From Chromatiales bacterium (GTDB lineage: Bacteria > Pseudomonadota > Gammaproteobacteria > UBA6429 > Thiohalophilaceae): DNA of 64,000 nt. The DNA lies in NCBI GenBank assembly GCA_027032075.1, contig JALVOC010000146.1, forward strand, positions 1-64,000, given 5' to 3'. This document shows positions 1-9,359 of this stretch, piece after piece. Within the stretch, counting starts at the first letter, position 1. Each line of letters begins with the position of its first letter. A program made the position numbers and the translations under genes. Under the pieces are notes generated by a model. The model saw only the letters and a list, made by a program, of their open reading frames with translations, had not been told where the DNA came from and searched no databases.

Positions 1-214
1 GCATCAGGACCAGAGGTCTTTTACATGACACGCTGTAAATACAGTCGTTCCCGCACATCCATGTGCTCCACGACACTTGTACATCCTGTACATCGTCCAG
101 GTAAGCTCGACAGCCGCATCTGACCGCCAGGGATGGCGGAAATGCATAAGGATTGTCAGGAACAATCCATACCCTGCGGCTGACGGTCATGTAAAAGACC
201 TCTGGTCCTGATGC
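1..214. repeat. Nested inverted-repeat element (MITE-like or structured intergenic repeat)
   Basis: Positions 1-29 and 186-214 are a perfect 29-bp inverted repeat. Inside it is a second short stem (cagccgca near 110 with tgcggctg near 176), and within that are two hairpins: ccgcc/ggcgg around 126-141, and ggattgt/acaatcc around 150-168. No open reading frame fits the span. The left arm begins at the window edge, so the element may extend to the left. The layout resembles a non-autonomous transposable element or a structured extragenic repeat. No transposase or clear target duplication is visible, so the class is inferred. Confidence 0.65.
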
Positions 215-269
215 TCCGTTTCCCAAGTGTACTGGTATTCGGAACGCCTATTTAGTGACAACTAAACAG

Positions 270-371
270 CTGTGCGAAAAAAGTGTCCACTTGAAAATTA
301 ATAAGCCGGTTTTCCGGCCCCTTGATTTATGGAAATCACCACCATTTGAACTGGACACCTTTTTCGCACAG
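270..371. repeat. 102-bp inverted-repeat remnant
   Basis: A 20-bp arm at 270-289 (ctgtgcgaaaaaagtgtcca) is repeated in inverse at 352-371 with one mismatch. The middle holds a small gccgg/ccggc hairpin. The ends look like insertion-sequence termini with the transposase removed, but the family is not identified. Together with the element at 1-214, it fills the 440 bases before the first gene; otherwise I see nothing in that stretch. Confidence 0.55.
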
Positions 372-440
372 CGATTCAGTATACCTAATCCCTCCCTTCT
401 TGAGCGAGAGGATTTGAAGGAAGTGCTGTAAACAGGGAAG

Positions 441-815
441 TCAGGATTGTAACCATTGCCTGGCGCTGTTTTCCTCCAGGAAGATGGCAATCTCAAAGGA
501 AAGGGGGCTGGCCAGCGCCTTGAAAATATCCGCCAGCATGTGCTGGATTCTCTCGTCCGCCACGATCGCCAGTTTATAACCGGTACCCCGGCTCTGGCGC
601 CTGAGGGCAACAAATGTCACCAATTCCTGAATCTCTTCCGGCGCCGCTTCGATTTTTGCGTGGTTCAAATCCCACAATACATTCATGCCGCCATGGAATC
701 CCTCCATCTGCATGGCTTTGTCGAATGCCTGCTCGAAGTCACGAAAGGTGACGCGCCCTGTGCAAACATGCTCGATAATTTGTTGTTCTTGATTGATGGT
801 GGTGATAATTGTCAT
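441..815 (-). CDS. SpoIIAA-like (STAS-fold) small protein
   Basis: This 124-residue soluble protein has the layout of the SpoIIAA-like/STAS-fold family: an N-terminal strand (TIITTINQEQQ), the middle segment GGMNVLWDLNHAKIEA and a C-terminal FEIAIFLEEN strand. Such proteins are usually small cytoplasmic regulators or binding modules of unknown partner. It starts 15 bases after the uppP stop on the same strand, so the two are probably co-transcribed. Only a weak GGGA ribosome site is visible. The family call rests on overall pattern; no catalytic residue defines it. Confidence 0.6.
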   Translation of the reverse strand: MTIITTINQEQQIIEHVCTGRVTFRDFEQAFDKAMQMEGFHGGMNVLWDLNHAKIEAAPEEIQELVTFVALRRQSRGTGYKLAIVADERIQHMLADIFKALASPLSFEIAIFLEENSARQWLQS

Positions 816-830
816 GTGAAATTATCCCGT

Positions 831-1628
831 TTACATAAACAAGTATAGCAACACCCCACCCAATAACAGCCGGTACCAGACAAAAGGCTGCATGCCAATC
901 CGCTCCAGGACTTTCAGAAACAAGTGAATACACAAATAGGCGGTTACCGCGGAAAGAATAATCCCCAGACCCAGTGTCAGCCATTCCACCGGCAAATCAT
1001 TTTCCATCAATTGCAGTGTTTTGTAACTGCCGGCCATCAGAATGGTCGGAATAGAGAGCAAAAAGGAAAACCGCGCCGCGGCGCTGCGGCTTAATCCCAT
1101 GAACATACCGGCCGTCATGGTAATGCCCGAGCGTGAGGTACCGGGGATCAATGCCACCGCCTGTGCCAGGCCAATCACCACCACATCCCGCCACCCCACT
1201 TCATGCTCACTGCGCCCGCCCTTGCCCACCGCATCGGCCCACCACAGCAACAGGGCAAAAACAAGTGTGGCCCAGGCAATCACCAGCGGTGAACGCAGAA
1301 CGGTATCCACGGCATCATGCAGCAACAAACCACCAACCGCCACCGGTACGGATCCCCAGATCACCGCCCAGGCCAGGCGGCTCTCACCCACCTGCCGGCG
1401 TTGGCGGCAGGAAGCCAGCCAGTCGAGCAACATTCGCCCGATCTCATGACGGAAGTACCACATTACCGCTGAAAGGGTGCCCACATGCACCGCCACATCG
1501 AACGCCAGTCCCTGATCGGGCCAGTCACTCACCACGGGCACCAGAATCAGATGCGCGGAACTCGAGATAGGAAGGAATTCGGTCAGCCCCTGGACCACGG
1601 CAAGCACAACAATCTGAATCAGAGTCAT
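831..1628 (-). CDS. uppP: Undecaprenyl-diphosphatase UppP (BacA)
   Basis: UppP dephosphorylates undecaprenyl diphosphate at the inner membrane and so recycles the lipid carrier for peptidoglycan and other envelope polymers. The 265-residue protein is strongly hydrophobic with about eight membrane segments. It carries both family signatures: the Glu/Ser-rich EFLPISSSAHL near residues 17-27 and PGTSRSG in the second half. Length matches the family (about 270). It is the upstream gene of a minus-strand pair with the SpoIIAA-like gene. No clear Shine-Dalgarno precedes the ATG. Confidence 0.95.
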   Translation of the reverse strand: MTLIQIVVLAVVQGLTEFLPISSSAHLILVPVVSDWPDQGLAFDVAVHVGTLSAVMWYFRHEIGRMLLDWLASCRQRRQVGESRLAWAVIWGSVPVAVGGLLLHDAVDTVLRSPLVIAWATLVFALLLWWADAVGKGGRSEHEVGWRDVVVIGLAQAVALIPGTSRSGITMTAGMFMGLSRSAAARFSFLLSIPTILMAGSYKTLQLMENDLPVEWLTLGLGIILSAVTAYLCIHLFLKVLERIGMQPFVWYRLLLGGVLLYLFM

Positions 1629-1928
1629 ATTTTTAGTGTCATTATTCGTTCGGGTTTGCCCTTAAGCTGATCTTCGCAGATTAAGGAATGGATTCGTCCA
1701 TGACGGCTGAAGCCTGCCTTGATTAAAGTTAAACAGAAGCCACCATGCGGTCATAAAGCCACAATTATACAAGCATTTTTCTTTTCCTGCCGGAGTGACA
1801 ATTTAATCCTGATTCAGGTATAAATCCTCTACGGATAATGCCGATAAAATAACAAACGATCATAACTTGGCTGGCCCTTCCCCCAAGTGAATAAATACAG
1901 GATGTAGTCATCAAACTAAGGTTGTCGT
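1629..1928. other. Divergent intergenic region between uppP and the binding-protein gene
   Basis: These 300 bases separate two divergent genes and should hold both promoters. The stretch is more AT-rich than its flanks. I found no convincing sigma-70 pair, operator or RNA gene in it. Confidence 0.5.
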
Positions 1929-2942
1929 ATGGAGCAGCATTACCCTGGTCGCCGTCCGGGTCTTCGATTTCACACTTCCCATTTTTTCCTTCGGGCATCG
2001 TTGCTCCTTGCTCTGCTGGCGGGCATTTTCGCTTGCGCACCGACGAATGATCCGCCCCTGCGGGTGGGCAGCAATGTCTGGCCTGGCTATGAACCACTCT
2101 ACCTTGCACGTGAACTGGGGCTGTATGCCGACACCGCCATTCACCTGGTCGAACTGCCAACCGCCACCTCGGTGATGCACCACCTGCGCAATGGCACCAT
2201 CGAGGCGGCCTGTCTGACCCTGGACGAGTTTCTCAGCCAGCTTCAAAAAGGCATGGATTTGCAGGTGGTGATGGTGATGGATTTTTCCCGCGGCGCGGAC
2301 GTACTCCTCGCCAATCCCGCAATTCCTGATCTGGCCGGCTTGCGCGGCAAAACCATCGGCGTGGAAAACACTGCTACCGGTGCGATTTTACTGGATGGCG
2401 CCCTCTCCGAAGCCAGGCTCGATCTGGCCGATGTGAAAATAAAATATGTCGCCAGTGGCGAGCACGAAAAAGCCTACTTGCGGCACAAGGTGGATGCAAT
2501 TGTCACCTTCGAACCGGTCAAGAGCCGTCTTCTCCGCCACGGAGCAAAACCCCTTTTCGACAGCAGCCGCATCCCGGAGAGGATCATCGATGTGCTGGTG
2601 GTGCGCAAAGACGTTGTCGACACCCACCGCAGGAGTCTTCGCAAACTGTTGCAAGGCTATTTCCTCGCACGCCAGCAGATGCAAAGCGATCCGCAGAAGG
2701 CGGCCCGTCTGATGGCACCCCGCCTCGGCGTTCCCACCGGGGAGGTGCTTGCCCTTTTCAGGGAGCTGTCGCTGCCCGATCTGGACGAAAACCGGCGCTT
2801 GCTCGAGGGCGAGGCGGCGCCCCTTTTAAAAAGCGCCAGACAACTCGCCAGGCTGATGCTGGCCAACCACCTGCTGACGAAACCGCTGGAAAGCGAGCGC
2901 ATCCAGGTACGGGCCGATCTCCTGCCGGAGCCGCCACGATGA
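1929..2942 (+). CDS. ABC-type periplasmic substrate-binding protein (NMT1/TauA-like), probable lipoprotein
   Basis: The 337-residue protein has an N-terminal hydrophobic segment ending at a cysteine (LLAGIFAC, residues about 29-36). This is an atypical lipobox, followed by a type II solute-binding fold of the NMT1/TauA/SsuA class (start LRVGSNVWPGYEPLYLAREL, then LRGKTIGVENT). Family members bind small organic ligands in the periplasm. No permease or ATPase gene is nearby. The stop overlaps the next start (ATGA), which encodes a membrane GGDEF/EAL receptor, so a sensory rather than transport role is likely. The ligand is unknown. An AAGG seven bases before the ATG supports this start. Confidence 0.82.
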   Translation: MEQHYPGRRPGLRFHTSHFFLRASLLLALLAGIFACAPTNDPPLRVGSNVWPGYEPLYLARELGLYADTAIHLVELPTATSVMHHLRNGTIEAACLTLDEFLSQLQKGMDLQVVMVMDFSRGADVLLANPAIPDLAGLRGKTIGVENTATGAILLDGALSEARLDLADVKIKYVASGEHEKAYLRHKVDAIVTFEPVKSRLLRHGAKPLFDSSRIPERIIDVLVVRKDVVDTHRRSLRKLLQGYFLARQQMQSDPQKAARLMAPRLGVPTGEVLALFRELSLPDLDENRRLLEGEAAPLLKSARQLARLMLANHLLTKPLESERIQVRADLLPEPPR

Positions 2943-5900
2943 GAGAGTTGCGCACCATCGATCTGCGACTCTGGCTGCCGCTGCTGGTCACCCTGATCAT
3001 TGTCATTCTCTGCGGTGTCTGGGTCGCCTACGAATACCAGTACCTCACAGAGAAAAACCGCATGGACCACCTGCAAAAGTGGCGGGAAAACATGGCGCGG
3101 CTTCAGGACGAGATCAGTCATGCCCTGCTGGAAGGCCGCCACGCCGATGCCGAAAACATTCTCAGCAGTTATGGCACCGATCCCGGCCTGCAGGCCCTGG
3201 CGGTTATCGATGCAAACAACGGCATTCTGCTGGCCAACCGCTTTGCCTGGAAAAAGCAGGCGGCCGATCGCCTGCCGGGCTTCGATCCCCGCAAGGCGGA
3301 GCAGGTTCGCAACCGCAACCGGATGCGCATCGACCAGGATGCAAAGAACAGGCGCATAATCAGCTACTACCCTCTGCCTTTGGTCAGCAACGAAAACCGG
3401 CTTCGCCCCCCAGAAAACGGCATCCTCTATCTCAACTTCTCTCTTGCGCACAGCCAGAACCAAGTCTGGCAGATCCTGTGGCAAAACTTCATGATCATCC
3501 TGCCGGTTGCACTGCTGGCGATCGTTCTGATCGTGCTCATCCTCTCTTTGTTCATCAGCCGTCCTTTACGCCTGCTGATCAGCGGCACACAACATCTGGC
3601 GGAAGGCCGCTTTGAAGAGATCCCCGTGAAGGGCAAGGGTGAGTTGGCGCGCCTGGCCAGGGCCTTCAATCTTATGTGCCGTCAGCTCAAACAGACGTTG
3701 ACCGAACTGCACAATCGGGAACAGCGCCTGAATCGCACACTTGAATCCATCGGCGATGCCGTGATCACCACAGACGCCAAAGGCCGGATCACCCGCCTGA
3801 ACCGGGTGGCGGAACAGCTTACCGGCTGGAGCCATCAGGAGGCGGTGGGTGAACCCATCGAAACGGTGTTTCCCATTCTCGATGCCCGCACCCGGGAACC
3901 CATTGGCAATCCGGTGCACAAGGTCGTGGAAACGGGTGAAATTGTTGAACTCTCCAACGATACCACGCTGATCAGCCGGGAGGGCGTGGAACACCAGATA
4001 GCCGACAGCGCCGCACCCATCCTCGGCGACGACAACCGTATCGAGGGAGTCATCCTGGTATTTCAGGATGTCAGCGAAGCCTATCAAATACGGGAGGAAC
4101 GGCGCATTGCAGCCATTGCCTTTGAAACCCATGATGCCATCATGATCACCGATGCAGAAGGTAAAATTCTGCGCACCAACAAGGCATTTACCGAACTCAC
4201 CGGTTACCGGCAGGAGGAGATCGTCGGTAAAAATCCACGCCTGCAACAATCCGGCAGACATGATAAAAAATTCTACGCGCATTTATGGAGCGAGTTGCAG
4301 CAAAACGATGTCTGGAGCGGACGCATCATCAACCGCCACAAGGAGGGTCACCTCTATCATGCCTGGGAAACCATTACCGCGGTAAAAAACGAAGCGGGGA
4401 AAACCACCCATTATGTCGCCAACCTGACTGACATCACCGAGCTGGATCTCACCACCGAAGCGCTGGTGGAAAGCCAGCACAAATACCAGACACTGATCGA
4501 ATCCATGCATGACGGCGTGGCGCTGCTGCGTGATGGCGTCTATGTGGATTGCAACGATCAGCTGTTACAGATCCTTGGACGAAAAAAAGAAGATGTCATT
4601 GGCAAATCGCCTATGGAACTTTCACCACCCAATCAGCCCGACGGTCAATCCTCGGCTGAAAAAGCGGAATCGCTGTTACGTTCGGTAATGGAAGGCACGC
4701 CACAGGTTCTCGAATGGACGCACGTCGACCCTGAAGGCAATCTGATCGAAACGGAAATCAGTATCAAACAGATCATCCTCGACGGCAATCCCACCCTGCT
4801 GTCAACCATGCGCGATATCTCGGAGCGCAAGGAAGCGGAGCGAAAACACCAGCAGTTGCTGGAGGAAGTGAAGCAAAAGGAGGAACTGATCCGTCTTGCC
4901 ACCCGCGCCTCCGGTGTCGGCACCTGGGACTGGAACATCGACAGTGGCAAGGTGAACTGGTCTGAAGGGGTGGAGGAAATGTTCGGCCTGAAAGCGGGAA
5001 GCTTCGGCAAAAACTATGATGCCTACCGCGCCCTGATCCACCCGGAAGATCTGCCGGGAGTCGAAGCAGCCATCCAGCAAAGTCTGCAAAAAGATACACC
5101 CTACCACGTCGAACACCGCATTCTCTGGCCTGACGGTTCGATTCACTGGCTGGAAGGCCAGGGTGAGGTGGAACGCGATCAGCATGGCCAGCCGTGCCAC
5201 ATGCGCGGCACGGTGATCGACATCACCGAGCGCAAACAGGCCCAGGAAGAGATTGAACGCCTGGCCTATTACGACCCGCTGACCGGTCTGGCCAACCGCC
5301 GTCTGCTGCTGGATCGCCTGCAACAGGCGATCTCCCATGCGATACGTGAGACGTGCAGCGGTGCGGTTATCTTTCTTGATCTGGATCGTTTCAAGCTGCT
5401 GAACGACAGCCTCGGTCACCGCGCCGGCGACATGCTGTTAAAACAGGTCGCCAACCGCCTGACAAACATGCTGCGTGAAGAAGACACCGTGGCACGGCTG
5501 GGAGGCGATGAATTCGTCATCATGCTGCCGATGCTTTCCCCGGTACCACTGACTGCGGCACAACACGCCTACCGCGTGGCGGAAAAAATCCGCCACGCCC
5601 TGCAGGAGAGCTTTATCCTCGATGGCCACAAATTCCACCTCACTGCCAGCCTCGGTATCGCACTTCTGCCACAGGACGGCGAAAACGCGGAACTGTTGCT
5701 GAATCACGCGGATGCCGCGATGTATCAGGCAAAGAGCAAGGGACGAAACACCATCAGCTACTATCATCCCCACCTGCAGGCCGACGCCGATGCCCGTCTG
5801 ACACTGGAGGAGGATCTTCGTCATGCCCTGGAAAACCGCCATCTGAGCCTGCATTACCAGGCCCAGGTTAACAATCATCAGGACACCGTTGGCGTGGAAG

Positions 5901-6580
5901 CGCTGATCCGCTGGAATCACCCCGAACGTGGCATGGTCCCCCCCAATGAGTTCATCCCGGTGGCGGAGGAAACCGGCCTGATCCTTGCCATTGGCGAATG
6001 GGTACTGCTGAGCGCCTGCCAGCAATTGCGGAGCTGGAGCGAGGATACTGCGCTTGCCACCCCCGGGATGTCTGTCAACGTCAGTCCCATCCAGTTCCGG
6101 CATGTCAGCTTTGTCGATCAGGTCAACCTGATCCTGAAACGCAGTGGCATCAACCCGCAGTTGCTCACCCTGGAAATCACCGAAGGCACACTCATCGAGG
6201 ATCTTGACGACACCATCAGCAAACTCAAGGCGCTGAAAGAGCTGGGCGTGCGTATTTCCATCGATGATTTCGGCACGGGCTATTCCTCGCTCTATTACCT
6301 CAAACATCTGCCGCTGGATGAACTGAAGATCGATAAAGCGTATGTGCAGGATATTACGGATGATCCCAATGATGCGGCGATCGTCGAAACCATTCTCTCC
6401 ATGGCGCGCCACCTGGGCCTGAATGTGGTGGCGGAAGGGGTGGAAACCATGGCGCAGATGGAGTTTCTGCGTGAGAACAAATGCCACACTTATCAGGGAT
6501 ATCTTTTCAGCCGCCCGCAGCCCGCCGGCGAATTTGCTGAAACATACCTGAACCGGCAGACGGACAAGTCTACGGGCTGA
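2939..6580 (+). CDS. Membrane HAMP-PAS(x4)-GGDEF-EAL cyclic-di-GMP signalling protein
   Basis: This 1213-residue protein should make and/or degrade cyclic-di-GMP in response to a periplasmic signal. It has a membrane helix at about 12-33, a periplasmic region to about 180, a second helix at about 182-203 and a HAMP segment at 200-255. Four PAS/PAC units start near 264, 394, 514 and 650. The GGDEF domain runs about 774-935, with an intact GGDEF at 855 and an RxxD inhibitory site (REED) exactly five residues before it. The EAL domain runs about 955-1205, with EAL near 987, DDFGTGYSSL and EGVET all present. Both catalytic domains look active. It is translationally coupled to the preceding binding protein, which probably docks on its periplasmic part. 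Confidence 0.93.
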   Translation: MRELRTIDLRLWLPLLVTLIIVILCGVWVAYEYQYLTEKNRMDHLQKWRENMARLQDEISHALLEGRHADAENILSSYGTDPGLQALAVIDANNGILLANRFAWKKQAADRLPGFDPRKAEQVRNRNRMRIDQDAKNRRIISYYPLPLVSNENRLRPPENGILYLNFSLAHSQNQVWQILWQNFMIILPVALLAIVLIVLILSLFISRPLRLLISGTQHLAEGRFEEIPVKGKGELARLARAFNLMCRQLKQTLTELHNREQRLNRTLESIGDAVITTDAKGRITRLNRVAEQLTGWSHQEAVGEPIETVFPILDARTREPIGNPVHKVVETGEIVELSNDTTLISREGVEHQIADSAAPILGDDNRIEGVILVFQDVSEAYQIREERRIAAIAFETHDAIMITDAEGKILRTNKAFTELTGYRQEEIVGKNPRLQQSGRHDKKFYAHLWSELQQNDVWSGRIINRHKEGHLYHAWETITAVKNEAGKTTHYVANLTDITELDLTTEALVESQHKYQTLIESMHDGVALLRDGVYVDCNDQLLQILGRKKEDVIGKSPMELSPPNQPDGQSSAEKAESLLRSVMEGTPQVLEWTHVDPEGNLIETEISIKQIILDGNPTLLSTMRDISERKEAERKHQQLLEEVKQKEELIRLATRASGVGTWDWNIDSGKVNWSEGVEEMFGLKAGSFGKNYDAYRALIHPEDLPGVEAAIQQSLQKDTPYHVEHRILWPDGSIHWLEGQGEVERDQHGQPCHMRGTVIDITERKQAQEEIERLAYYDPLTGLANRRLLLDRLQQAISHAIRETCSGAVIFLDLDRFKLLNDSLGHRAGDMLLKQVANRLTNMLREEDTVARLGGDEFVIMLPMLSPVPLTAAQHAYRVAEKIRHALQESFILDGHKFHLTASLGIALLPQDGENAELLLNHADAAMYQAKSKGRNTISYYHPHLQADADARLTLEEDLRHALENRHLSLHYQAQVNNHQDTVGVEALIRWNHPERGMVPPNEFIPVAEETGLILAIGEWVLLSACQQLRSWSEDTALATPGMSVNVSPIQFRHVSFVDQVNLILKRSGINPQLLTLEITEGTLIEDLDDTISKLKALKELGVRISIDDFGTGYSSLYYLKHLPLDELKIDKAYVQDITDDPNDAAIVETILSMARHLGLNVVAEGVETMAQMEFLRENKCHTYQGYLFSRPQPAGEFAETYLNRQTDKSTG

Positions 6581-6587
6581 GCAACGC

Positions 6588-7796
6588 TTACAGCTTCCCC
6601 CGCAGATCACACAGCATCAATCCCGGCAGGGAAACATCCAGATCCTTTGTCAGCACCATTACCTTGAACAGTTCACCCATCCCCTGTGGCAGCGTCAGAC
6701 GCCGTACCTGGTTGGCGATATCGAGTTGCAACCCTGCATCTGCGGGATCGCATGCTGCTGCCAGCTCGGTCAATCCGCTGCCCAGCAGAAAATGCGCCTG
6801 GGTGGTGTAACCCGTCACCTTCATACCTGACGCCAGGGCGGCATCCGCAATGGCGGTAAAATCCACATGGGCGGTGATATCCTGCAAACCGGGGAAGGCA
6901 AAGGGATCATCGTGGGCGCGATGGCGGTAATGGCACATCAGACTCCCCTGGCTGCGTTGCGGATGATAATACTCGTGCCGCGGATAACCATAATCGATCA
7001 ATAACACCAGCCCCTGTTGCAGGCTTTTACCGATGCTGTGCAGCCAGTCTTCCGCCAGCAGATTGATCTCGGTGAGATAACCCTCGGGCAATTCACCGAC
7101 ACGCTCACAGATATCATCAAAACGGAATTGCAGACGCTTGTCCGTCAACGGGCCCGTCTGCCAGACAAAAGCATCCGACTCCCACCCCACATAACACTCC
7201 TCCAGTCTGCCCCCTTGCCAGACGACACGGTGCACCGGCATCGCATCCAGCAATTCATTGGCCAGCACGATCCCGGAAAAATTTTCCGGTAAGCTTTCCA
7301 GCCATGCAACCGGCACCGGGGGATCAGCCAGGCACTGCTGCTGGCGCTCGATCAGATCGGCACTGAGTTCCAGGATACGATACGCATCCGGCAGGCATTC
7401 CATTGCAGCCAGCTCGGCCAGCATGTCACGCGCCATCACGCCACTGCCGGCACCGATTTCGAACAGTTGTTTTTCCGGCAGGCGGGAAAGTGCCGGAGCA
7501 ATTCCACGGGCCAGGGTGCGGGAAAAAAGGGCGGAGGTTTCCGGCGCGGTGATAAAATCACCTGCGGCACCGAGTTTACGGCTGCCGGCACTGTAATACC
7601 CTGAAGCCGGCGCATACAAGGCAAGCTGCATAAATTGCTGAAAGGGAATCGCGCCCCCCTGCCGGGCTATTTCCTCACGGATATGCTGCTGCAAGCGATC
7701 GCTGTGCAACTGCGCGGCTGCTTGCGGCCGGGGAAATTCCGCTGCCAGCCGTTGCGCCTGATGCAGGCGTTGGTGAAAGGAAGGATCATGAACCAT
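6588..7796 (-). CDS. Class I SAM-dependent methyltransferase, MidA/NDUFAF7 family
   Basis: The 402-residue protein matches the MidA/NDUFAF7 (former DUF185) family. It has the N-terminal region with YAPASGYYSAG and the GDFITAPE motif, then the SAM-binding motif FEIGAGSGVMARDML, followed by VLANELLDAMPV. The human homologue methylates an arginine of a complex I subunit; the bacterial substrate is not established. It converges on the GGDEF/EAL gene with a 7-base gap and diverges from the pteridine reductase gene, with 71 bases between starts. Confidence 0.88.
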   Translation of the reverse strand: MVHDPSFHQRLHQAQRLAAEFPRPQAAAQLHSDRLQQHIREEIARQGGAIPFQQFMQLALYAPASGYYSAGSRKLGAAGDFITAPETSALFSRTLARGIAPALSRLPEKQLFEIGAGSGVMARDMLAELAAMECLPDAYRILELSADLIERQQQCLADPPVPVAWLESLPENFSGIVLANELLDAMPVHRVVWQGGRLEECYVGWESDAFVWQTGPLTDKRLQFRFDDICERVGELPEGYLTEINLLAEDWLHSIGKSLQQGLVLLIDYGYPRHEYYHPQRSQGSLMCHYRHRAHDDPFAFPGLQDITAHVDFTAIADAALASGMKVTGYTTQAHFLLGSGLTELAAACDPADAGLQLDIANQVRRLTLPQGMGELFKVMVLTKDLDVSLPGLMLCDLRGKL

Positions 7797-7867
7797 GCCG
7801 CCATGCCTTTTGCTATCATTTGGGTTAAAGTGAGGCGTTTAATACCGGCGAAAGGATAACACAGGCA

Positions 7868-8602
7868 ATGAATGCAACCGAGACCGTCCTCATCACGGGA
7901 GCCGCCCACCGGGTGGGCGCCGCCACAGCCAGACTGTTGCACGCGGCAGGGATGAACATCATTCTGCACTACCGTCATTCAAAAGAGGCGGCGGAACAAC
8001 TACAGCAAACGCTTCACGCCGTACGCCCCGATTCCGTGGCGCTGTTACAGGCCGATCTGCACGATACGGCAAAACTGCCGCAACTGGTGGAGGAGGCCGT
8101 CGCCATCGCCGGCAAGCTGGATGTTTTGATCAACAACGCCTCCAGTTTTTATCCCACCCCGCTGGGTACGGTTACCGAAGCGCAATGGGACGATCTCATC
8201 GGCGCCAATCTCAAGGCCCCCTTTTTTCTCTCCCAGGCCGCCGCGCCCTACCTGCGCCAGCAGCAGGGTAACATCATTAACATCGTGGATATTCATGCCG
8301 AAAGGCCGCTGAAGGAATTCCCTGTTTACAGCGTGGCCAAAGCCGGCCTGGTGATGCTCACCAAGTCCCTTGCCTGCGAACTGGGCCCCGATGTCCGGGT
8401 GAACGCGGTGGCGCCTGGCGCCATTCTCTGGCCCGAACATCTGGATGAAGCAGCGAAGGAAAAAATCATCTCCCGCACCTTTCTGAAACGCAAGGGCGAA
8501 CCGCAGGATATTGCCAAGGCCATCCGCTACCTGATCCGTGATGCCGATTACATGACCGGGCAGGTGCTGGCGGTGGACGGCGGGCGCAGCCTCAACAGTT
8601 GA
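7868..8602 (+). CDS. Pteridine reductase, FolM-like short-chain dehydrogenase
   Basis: A 244-residue short-chain dehydrogenase that should reduce dihydrobiopterin or dihydrofolate-type pteridines with NADPH. The cofactor motif is TGAAHRVG: the TGxxxRxG form with arginine marks pteridine reductases instead of the usual TGxxxGxG. Also present are NNAS, the catalytic YSVAK and the C-terminal GQVLAVDGG. An AAGGA lies about 13 bases before the ATG. Folate genes folK and folB lie about 2 kb downstream on the other strand, consistent with a folate/pterin role. Confidence 0.88.
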   Translation: MNATETVLITGAAHRVGAATARLLHAAGMNIILHYRHSKEAAEQLQQTLHAVRPDSVALLQADLHDTAKLPQLVEEAVAIAGKLDVLINNASSFYPTPLGTVTEAQWDDLIGANLKAPFFLSQAAAPYLRQQQGNIINIVDIHAERPLKEFPVYSVAKAGLVMLTKSLACELGPDVRVNAVAPGAILWPEHLDEAAKEKIISRTFLKRKGEPQDIAKAIRYLIRDADYMTGQVLAVDGGRSLNS

Positions 8603-8717
8603 GGCCCCACAGGCGTTATCCCCCACGCTGTTAAACCCACATGCGGCGCACTAAAGTCCCCCCGCAAATGGACGTTATATACAGGGACTACCCTTAACCT
8701 CCATTTCAGGAATCAAA

Positions 8718-9356
8718 GTGCCAACCGCCGTGCAAACCAATTCACCGGAAAATATTCTTATCGCAGCCGCCACGATCACTTCCGAACTGAGCAAGGTACG
8801 GAAAATCGCGCGGGAAATGTCACTCGGAGTAATGAACGCCAAAGCAATCTCCAGCCGCGCCGGCGAGGCCGCCCGTGGCTTCCAGCCGATTACCGATTTC
8901 ATTGATGAAATGGCGCACGAGGTGATGCAACTGGTCACGAAAATCTCCCACCAGGCTCTGCGGCTGTCACGCTTTGCGGTACGGCGCAATCACATCAGGA
9001 AGACGCTGGGTATCTATCAGCAGGTTATACAAAAAGCCGGTGATGCCCCCTACAGCCATTCTCTCGATCCGGTTATCGCAAAGCTGGAAAACGATCACGT
9101 TGAATACCGTAATCAACTCATCAGTAACATTCGCACATTAAAAAGCCTGTTGGATGATATCAATTACAGTACGCGCGGCGCGCAGGTGATCTCGACCACT
9201 TCACGCGTGGAGGCATCCCAGGCCGGCGAATACCGCAAAAGCCTGGAAGTGGTTGCCGACAACCTGGAACAGGCATCGGAAAAAATCCGTCTCCAGGTAA
9301 AGAACAGTCAAAACCGTTTACAGGATGTTATCAGCTCCGTCATGCACGAGGATTGA
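8718..9356 (+). CDS. Small soluble chemoreceptor-like coiled-coil protein
   Basis: This 212-residue protein has no membrane helix and is almost wholly helical. Two stretches resemble opposite arms of a methyl-accepting chemotaxis hairpin: SRAGEAARGF near residues 45-56 and SRVEASQAGEY near 163-173, followed by VVADNLE. The conserved receptor tip sequence is not recognisable. The GTG start is supported by AGGA at -10. The stop is three bases before the ODP-type di-iron protein gene, so the two are surely co-transcribed. I infer a cytoplasmic signalling scaffold for the neighbouring oxygen sensor; direct contact with CheA is doubtful without a tip. Confidence 0.65.
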   Translation: MPTAVQTNSPENILIAAATITSELSKVRKIAREMSLGVMNAKAISSRAGEAARGFQPITDFIDEMAHEVMQLVTKISHQALRLSRFAVRRNHIRKTLGIYQQVIQKAGDAPYSHSLDPVIAKLENDHVEYRNQLISNIRTLKSLLDDINYSTRGAQVISTTSRVEASQAGEYRKSLEVVADNLEQASEKIRLQVKNSQNRLQDVISSVMHED

Positions 9357-9359
9357 ATT

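Noticed and set aside
456-848. 130-codon plus-strand frame opposite the SpoIIAA-like gene
   Set aside because: The minus-strand frame has a family pattern and links to uppP; the plus-strand frame has neither.
1929-2942. ABC importer operon
   Set aside because: Only the binding protein is present; no permease or ATPase gene lies near it.
5438-6610. 390-codon minus-strand frame opposite the GGDEF/EAL gene
   Set aside because: Shadow of the real frame; no start signal and no protein motif.
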